Shown here in pieces: positions 7,264 through 11,193 of a stretch of DNA of 11,193 nucleotides. The position numbers and the translations under genes were made by a program. Every line of letters begins with the position of its first letter. Position 1 is the stretch's first letter. Location of the stretch: NCBI GenBank assembly GCA_041688215.1, contig JBDNIO010000242.1:1-11193 (forward strand), given 5' to 3'. This stretch comes from JBDNIO01 sp041688215. Its GTDB lineage: Bacteria > Pseudomonadota > Gammaproteobacteria > Nevskiales > Salinisphaeraceae. Under the pieces are notes generated by a model that worked only from the letters and a program-made list of their open reading frames with translations, searched no databases and had not been told where the DNA came from.

Positions 7264-7339
7264 GGGTGCTTAGCTCAGTTGGTAGAGCGTCGCCTTTACA
7301 CGGCGAATGTCGGCGGTTCGAGCCCGTCAGCACCCACCA
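7264..7339 (+). tRNA. tRNA-Val (anticodon UAC)
   Basis: A full cloverleaf can be drawn. The acceptor GGGTGCT (7264-7270) pairs with AGCACCC (7329-7335). The anticodon stem TCGCC/GGCGA encloses the loop TTTACAC with anticodon TAC at 7297-7299. The T-arm (7312-7328) has a TTCGAGC loop, and CCA (7337-7339) is encoded. It reads GUA and related valine codons. No promoter is visible in the 42 bases after hup, so it may be released from a longer hup transcript. Confidence 0.96.
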
Positions 7340-7344
7340 GTTGG

Positions 7345-7534
7345 GGAACCACTGGCCTATTTATACACGTTCGCGCCGGACGCAAAGGCCCGGCTCCTTC
7401 GGAGTTTGGCCAAAAAGGCTCAGCTCCAGCGTTGCGAGGCTTGACCATAGATGTGCTATGGTGCTGCGCCTCGCGCCTTGTATCTAAGCCTTTTTGGTGC
7501 AAACGCGAACGCGTATAAATAGGTCAGTGGTTCC
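7345..7534. repeat. Large imperfect palindrome filling the tRNA-Val/tRNA-Asp spacer
   Basis: The outer arms 7345-7375 and 7504-7534 are 31-base inverted repeats with two mismatches (both G-U/A-C type changes). Further in, 7405-7420 pairs with 7487-7503 (core CCAAAAAGGCT) apart from about one mismatch and one extra base. The centre has GCGAGGC (7434-7440) with GCCTCGC (7468-7474) and CCATAG (7445-7450) with CTATGG (7456-7461) around a 5-base loop. A side hairpin CTCC-TTC-GGAG lies in the left arm near 7395-7404. The flanks GTTGG (7340-7344) and GTTCG (7535-7539) match at four of five bases, which could be a decayed target duplication. It may be a MITE-like insertion or a tRNA-processing structure. 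No credible protein is encoded. Confidence 0.8.
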
Positions 7535-7538
7535 GTTC

Positions 7539-7615
7539 GGAGCGGTAGTTCAGTTGGTTAGAATGCCGGCTTGTCACGCCGGAGGTCGCGGGTTCGAGTC
7601 CCGTCCGCTCCGCCA
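7539..7615 (+). tRNA. tRNA-Asp (anticodon GUC)
   Basis: Acceptor GGAGCGG (7539-7545) pairs with CCGCTCC (7605-7611). The anticodon stem CCGGC/GCCGG encloses the loop TTGTCAC with anticodon GTC at 7573-7575. The D-arm carries the usual AGTTGGTTA, the T-arm has GGTTCGAGTCC, the discriminator is G7612 and CCA (7613-7615) is encoded. It reads GAC and GAU. A Rho-independent terminator follows, so it ends the transcript. Its first base lies within five bases of the palindrome's right arm. Confidence 0.97.
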
Positions 7616-7620
7616 TTCCT

Positions 7621-7640
7621 TTGCACGCTTGGCCGTGCAA
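7621..7640 (+). other. Perfect hairpin between tRNA-Asp and the terminator
   Basis: TTGCACG (7621-7627) pairs with CGTGCAA (7634-7640) around the loop CTTGGC. No T-run follows. It may stall or guide 3' processing of the tRNA precursor ahead of the true terminator. Confidence 0.5.
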
Positions 7641-7644
7641 TCAG

Positions 7645-7672
7645 GGCGCTTCACTTGAGGCGCCTTTTTTTT
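7645..7672 (+). terminator. Rho-independent terminator of the hup/tRNA unit
   Basis: GGCGCTTC (7645-7652) pairs with GAGGCGCC (7657-7664), an 8-bp stem with one G-U pair and the four-base loop ACTT. Eight T residues follow at 7665-7672. It is the strongest terminator in the window and lies only 22 bases before the ppiD start codon. Confidence 0.9.
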
Positions 7673-7694
7673 GATTAACAGCTAAGGTACGCAG

Positions 7695-9611
7695 ATGCTG
7701 CAACGCATAAGAGATAACGCCAGCGGACCACTAGCCTACGCAGTGGTGGCACTTATCAGCCTGGTTTTTGGTGTTTGGGGCATTGGCTCCTATTTCACAG
7801 ACTCACCCAATCCGGTTATCGCCCAGGTGGGGGATACGGAAATAACCAAATATGAGCTGCAGCAGGCTTACGACCAGCGTTATCAGCGCTTGCAGCAATT
7901 GATGGGAGAGAACTTCGATCACGACCTGATTGAGCCCGAAAGTTTCCGGCGCGACGTGCTCAATGGCCTTATTCAGCAGGCGGCCTTGTCGCAATACGCC
8001 AGCGAGCAGGGATATCGCATAACCGATCAGGGTCTGTTACAGGCACTGCGCGATGACCGCCGTTTTCAGGTAGACGGCGAATTCTCTTCCGAACGTTACC
8101 GCGCGCTGTTGTCACAAGCGCGTATCGCCCCCGGGGCCTACGAGTCCAACCTGCGCGGCGACCTGCAAATAGGCCAGGTGCGTGACGCTGTTCTGAACAC
8201 GAGCTTCGTAACACATCGTGAAGTCGGCTTGAGCTATCGCCTGGAACACCAGAAACGCCAGCTTGCCTATCTGAATTTCAATCCGGATGATTATTCCGAC
8301 CAGGTTGACGTCACTGCCGCCGAGATTGGAAACTATTACAAGGAAAATGCTGGGCAATTCAAAACGCCGGAGCGGGTCAAGCTTTCCTACATCGATGTTG
8401 ACCGTAATGATCTGATAGTGGCAGAAAAGCCCGAAGCACAGTTCCTGCAGGCGCTTTACGACCAGGAGAAGAAAGCCAGCTTCACAACGCCAGAGCGGCG
8501 CAAGGCGCGCCATATTCTGGTTCGTATCGACGATGATACCGATGAAGGCGCCGCGCGCGAGAAGATACAGTCCCTGGTCCAAAAGCTCGATGAAGGTGCC
8601 GAATTTGCAGAGCTCGCCAAGCAGGAATCCGACGACGAAAGCACGGCCAAGCAAGGCGGTCAACTGGATTGGATTACCCCCGGCACCATGGTGGAGGGCT
8701 TTGAAAAAGCGCTGTTCGCCATGGATGCGGATTCCACATCCAAGCCGGTACGTACCGATTTTGGTTGGCATCTGATCAAACTGGAAGGTATTGACCCCGC
8801 GAAGGTAAAACCGTTTGAAGATGAAGAAGTACAGGCCGAATTACTCGAGATTTATCGCGCGCAGGAACGCGACGAACGTTACCGGCAGATGACCGAACGC
8901 CTGGACAGCCTGAGTTTTGAGGCGCCGGATTCCCTGCACCCCTTGTCCGATGAGCTTGAGCTCACAGTGAAAACCACGGATTGGCTGTCGCGCGGCGACG
9001 ATGATGCTAAAGGCCTGGCTAAATACGCCGCGGTACGCAAGGCGGCTTTTTCCGATTCAGTGCTCAAGGACGAGCTCAACAGCACGCTGATCCAGCTCAG
9101 TGGCGACCGCCAGGTTGTTGTTCGTATATCCGATCATGCGCAGGCGCAGCAACGCCCACTGGCCGAGGTTGAAGACCAGATCCGCGCCCAGCTACGTGAT
9201 GATGCCGCTGCCGGCATGGCCAGAAAGGCGGCGGAAAAAGCGCTCGAATCCCTGCGTAGCGGTGAGTCACTTACACAGGTGGCTACCGATGCCAAGACTA
9301 AATCCAAAACACCCGGCTGGGTAACCCGTGACAACGACACGTTACCCAAGGGTTTGCTGGATACCTTGTTTGCCCTGCCACATCCCGAAGCAGACGCTTC
9401 AAGTTATGGCCTGGCGGAGCTGGATACAGACTTTGCTGTGGTGCAATTTAAGGCCATCGAAGAAGCCACGCTGGATTCCAAGGATGTTGTTGACAGTGAA
9501 AAAGTAGCCCGCGAATCCCGCGGCCGCATTGCCGGTCTGGAGTTTTCCGCGCTGCGCCAGGAATTGAGCAACGACTTTTCGGTGGAGATTGAAGAGGACA
9601 AAATCAACTAA
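7695..9611 (+). CDS. ppiD: Membrane-anchored periplasmic chaperone PpiD (SurA/parvulin-like)
   Basis: PpiD is held in the inner membrane by one N-terminal helix and works in the periplasm near the Sec translocon, helping newly exported proteins fold. The product has 638 residues, close to E. coli PpiD (623). It starts MLQRIRDNASGP, with a single hydrophobic segment at about 12-33. A SurA-like chaperone region follows (about 36-200, with VIAQVGDTEITKYELQQAY). A parvulin domain lies at about 266-368, recognisable from KARHILVRID, GGQLDWITPG and FGWHLIKLEGI, and a C-terminal chaperone region completes the protein. E. coli PpiD has little isomerase activity, so the parvulin fold need not mean catalysis. 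AAGG 7 bases upstream supports the ATG. Following lon-hup is the normal place for ppiD; a transporter gene begins 21 bases after its stop. Confidence 0.95.
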   Translation: MLQRIRDNASGPLAYAVVALISLVFGVWGIGSYFTDSPNPVIAQVGDTEITKYELQQAYDQRYQRLQQLMGENFDHDLIEPESFRRDVLNGLIQQAALSQYASEQGYRITDQGLLQALRDDRRFQVDGEFSSERYRALLSQARIAPGAYESNLRGDLQIGQVRDAVLNTSFVTHREVGLSYRLEHQKRQLAYLNFNPDDYSDQVDVTAAEIGNYYKENAGQFKTPERVKLSYIDVDRNDLIVAEKPEAQFLQALYDQEKKASFTTPERRKARHILVRIDDDTDEGAAREKIQSLVQKLDEGAEFAELAKQESDDESTAKQGGQLDWITPGTMVEGFEKALFAMDADSTSKPVRTDFGWHLIKLEGIDPAKVKPFEDEEVQAELLEIYRAQERDERYRQMTERLDSLSFEAPDSLHPLSDELELTVKTTDWLSRGDDDAKGLAKYAAVRKAAFSDSVLKDELNSTLIQLSGDRQVVVRISDHAQAQQRPLAEVEDQIRAQLRDDAAAGMARKAAEKALESLRSGESLTQVATDAKTKSKTPGWVTRDNDTLPKGLLDTLFALPHPEADASSYGLAELDTDFAVVQFKAIEEATLDSKDVVDSEKVARESRGRIAGLEFSALRQELSNDFSVEIEEDKIN

Positions 9612-9632
9612 CACCGTTGTGAGGCGCCGCAA

Positions 9633-11054
9633 ATGACCGCCAGCCAGATAGGCTTTTCACTACTCATCCTGGGTATCCTGCTGTACTTGGGCAAATGGGT
9701 GCGAATGCATTGGCGACCGGCGCAGAAGCTGTTTCTGCCGGCCTCAATACTGGCGGGTGGTATCGGCCTGCTACTGGGCCCCGGCGTTCTGGGGGCGCTG
9801 GCCAGCACTCTGGCCGGCCCGCAAAGCGCACTGGCCGGCGGAATCTTCCCGCAAGACATGCTCACCGTCTGGAGCAAGCTGCCGGGATTGTTGATCAACG
9901 TCGTTTTTGCCACGCTGTTGCTGGGTATCCCCTTGCCCAAATGGGAGCGCATATGGCGCCTGGCCGGTCCGCAACTGGCCTTTGGCCTGAGCCTGGGTGC
10001 CGGCCAGTATGTTATCGGTATTCTGATCGCCGCGTTGATCCTGACGCCATTGTTTGGTCTGCCGCTCATGGCGGGCGCGTTGATTGAAATCGGGTTCGAG
10101 GGTGGGCACGGTACCGCCGCCGGGCTGCAAACCGTGTTTGTTGACCTGGGGTTCCCCGAAGGCGCGGATTTAGCCATTGGCATGGCCACCGTTGGCGTAA
10201 TCTCCGGCATTGTATGCGGCATTATTCTGATCAACTGGGGGGTGCGCAATGGTAAAAGCGCGGTGCTGGATAAAAACGTCGGACAAATACCCGAAAGTCA
10301 GCAGCGCGGGCTGATTGCGCTCGAGGACCGACCCCGCGCCACCGGCGGCATGACCGTACGCAGCGAATCCATCGAGCCGCTAACCCTGCATTTTGCGTTT
10401 ATCGCCATGGCTATTCTGGTGGGGTTGGGAATTCTGGAATCGCTGGTCTGGGTTGAGGAACAAACATGGGGCGGCGAGGGCGGCATCAGCCTGTTAGGCG
10501 CGGTGCCGCTATTCCCGCTGGCCATGATCGGCGGCCTGATTGTGCAACTGGTGCTTACGCGTTTTGATAAACATAAGCTACTGGACCGCGAAACCATGGA
10601 GCGTATTCAGGGCTTCGCCCTGGACGTACTCATCGCCGCGGCCATAGCCAGCCTGTCCCTCATCGTAATTGCCAATAATCTGCTGCCCTTTATCCTGCTG
10701 GGCGTAGCGGGCATTGCCTGGAACGTTGCGCTGTTTCTATGGCTGGCACCGCGCATTATTCCGCGCTACTGGTTCGAGCGCGGTATTGGCGATATTGGTC
10801 AGTCCATGGGCGTGACCGCCACCGGCCTGATTCTGATGAAGATCGCCGACCCGGATAATAAATCACCCGCCTATGAAGCCTTTGGCTACAAGCAAATGGT
10901 TTTCGAGCCGTTTTTTGGGGGCGGCCTGGTCACTGGCCTGGCGTTGCCGGTGATTTATCACTTCGGACCATGGCCGTTTTTCGGCGTAATGCTTGCGCTA
11001 TTGCTGCTCGGCGTGGGTTCTGGGTTGTTTTACTTTGGCCGTCTGAAAGAATAA
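9633..11054 (+). CDS. Sodium/glutamate symporter (GltS/ESS) family membrane protein
   Basis: This is a polytopic inner-membrane protein of 473 residues with about ten hydrophobic segments in two halves (roughly 5-150 and 250-470). Each half carries a glycine-rich motif expected of the GltS fold: GGHGTAAG at 157-164, and GDIGQSMGVTATG at 386-398. The pair of inverted halves with these motifs points to Na+-coupled uptake of glutamate or a related anion. E. coli GltS has about 400 residues; the excess here is partly a hydrophilic loop at about 203-247 between the halves. Substrate cannot be told from sequence, so I give no gene symbol. GAGG 8 bases before the ATG supports the start. With only 21 bases after ppiD and no terminator between, the two are probably co-transcribed. 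No strong terminator follows it. Confidence 0.82.
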   Translation: MTASQIGFSLLILGILLYLGKWVRMHWRPAQKLFLPASILAGGIGLLLGPGVLGALASTLAGPQSALAGGIFPQDMLTVWSKLPGLLINVVFATLLLGIPLPKWERIWRLAGPQLAFGLSLGAGQYVIGILIAALILTPLFGLPLMAGALIEIGFEGGHGTAAGLQTVFVDLGFPEGADLAIGMATVGVISGIVCGIILINWGVRNGKSAVLDKNVGQIPESQQRGLIALEDRPRATGGMTVRSESIEPLTLHFAFIAMAILVGLGILESLVWVEEQTWGGEGGISLLGAVPLFPLAMIGGLIVQLVLTRFDKHKLLDRETMERIQGFALDVLIAAAIASLSLIVIANNLLPFILLGVAGIAWNVALFLWLAPRIIPRYWFERGIGDIGQSMGVTATGLILMKIADPDNKSPAYEAFGYKQMVFEPFFGGGLVTGLALPVIYHFGPWPFFGVMLALLLLGVGSGLFYFGRLKE

Positions 11055-11140
11055 ACCGTGCCTATCCGGTTCATTGCCAATCATGCTGTCGGGTGAGTCC
11101 ATTGGCCATTGTAGAGCGTTTCATAGGTAGGGGCTGATGC

Positions 11141-11193
11141 ATGAGCAGCAAGCCCAAGAGCGGAATTGAATGCCGTCATGGGGTAGAAGCGGC
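11141..11193 (+). CDS. Possible start of an unidentified gene, cut by the window end
   Basis: From ATG 11141 a frame stays open to the end of the window, reading MSSKPKSGIECRHGVEA. AGGGG at 11129-11133 lies 7 bases upstream, a good ribosome-binding site. Seventeen codons are too few to recognise a family, so the call rests on the start site and on its position after gltS. Confidence 0.3.
   Translation, partial: MSSKPKSGIECRHGVEA

Noticed and set aside
7233..7270. Direct repeat CGGGTGCT at 7233-7240 and at the start of tRNA-Val (7263-7270), as a tRNA integration scar
   Set aside because: The match is only eight bases, and no integrase or longer tRNA fragment is present.
7266..7518. Plus-strand frames of 73 and 79 codons running through tRNA-Val and the palindrome
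   Set aside because: They use tRNA and inverted-repeat sequence as coding; overlapping frames in the same DNA are equally open and no family is recognisable.
11054..11071. Small inverted repeat AACCG/CGGTT after the symporter gene as a terminator
   Set aside because: The stem is only 5 bp and no T-run follows.
1..11193. CRISPR arrays, phage genes, toxin-antitoxin or defence modules
   Set aside because: I saw no regularly spaced repeats and no such genes; apart from the IS66 remnant the window is conserved core genome.

Overview
The window is a chromosomal, housekeeping-rich segment of a gammaproteobacterium with moderately high GC. The order tig, clpP, clpX, lon, hup, tRNA-Val, tRNA-Asp, ppiD is the arrangement I know from Pseudomonas and related gammaproteobacteria. 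The proteins are close to E. coli and Pseudomonas family members, with conserved catalytic residues and usual lengths. I cannot fix the genus. All supported genes lie on the + strand.

Layout: 1-386 is the frameshifted C-terminal end of an IS66-family transposase, cut by the window edge. 387-711 is non-coding and carries candidate heat-shock and housekeeping promoters and a hairpin ahead of tig. 712-6686 is the protein quality-control block: trigger factor (tig), ClpP peptidase, ClpX unfoldase and Lon protease. 6687-6948 is a non-coding leader with a good sigma70-type promoter for hup (HU DNA-binding protein, 6949-7221). HU is followed by tRNA-Val(UAC), a roughly 190-bp imperfect palindrome, tRNA-Asp(GUC) and a strong Rho-independent terminator ending at about 7672. 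ppiD (7695-9611), an inner-membrane periplasmic folding factor, follows, then a GltS-like sodium/glutamate symporter family protein (9633-11054). The last 139 bases hold only a possible gene start.

Functionally, trigger factor meets nascent chains at the ribosome, ClpXP and Lon degrade damaged or tagged cytoplasmic proteins, and PpiD assists secreted proteins on the periplasmic side of the membrane. HU is linked to Lon by conserved neighbourhood. The transporter is the one gene with no obvious tie to proteostasis.

I found no new multi-gene system. The parts most worth a second look are non-coding: the large palindrome filling the inter-tRNA spacer, a small hairpin that pairs the hup ribosome-binding site, the apparent lack of a separate promoter for the tRNA pair and for ppiD, and the heat-shock-like promoter upstream of tig.
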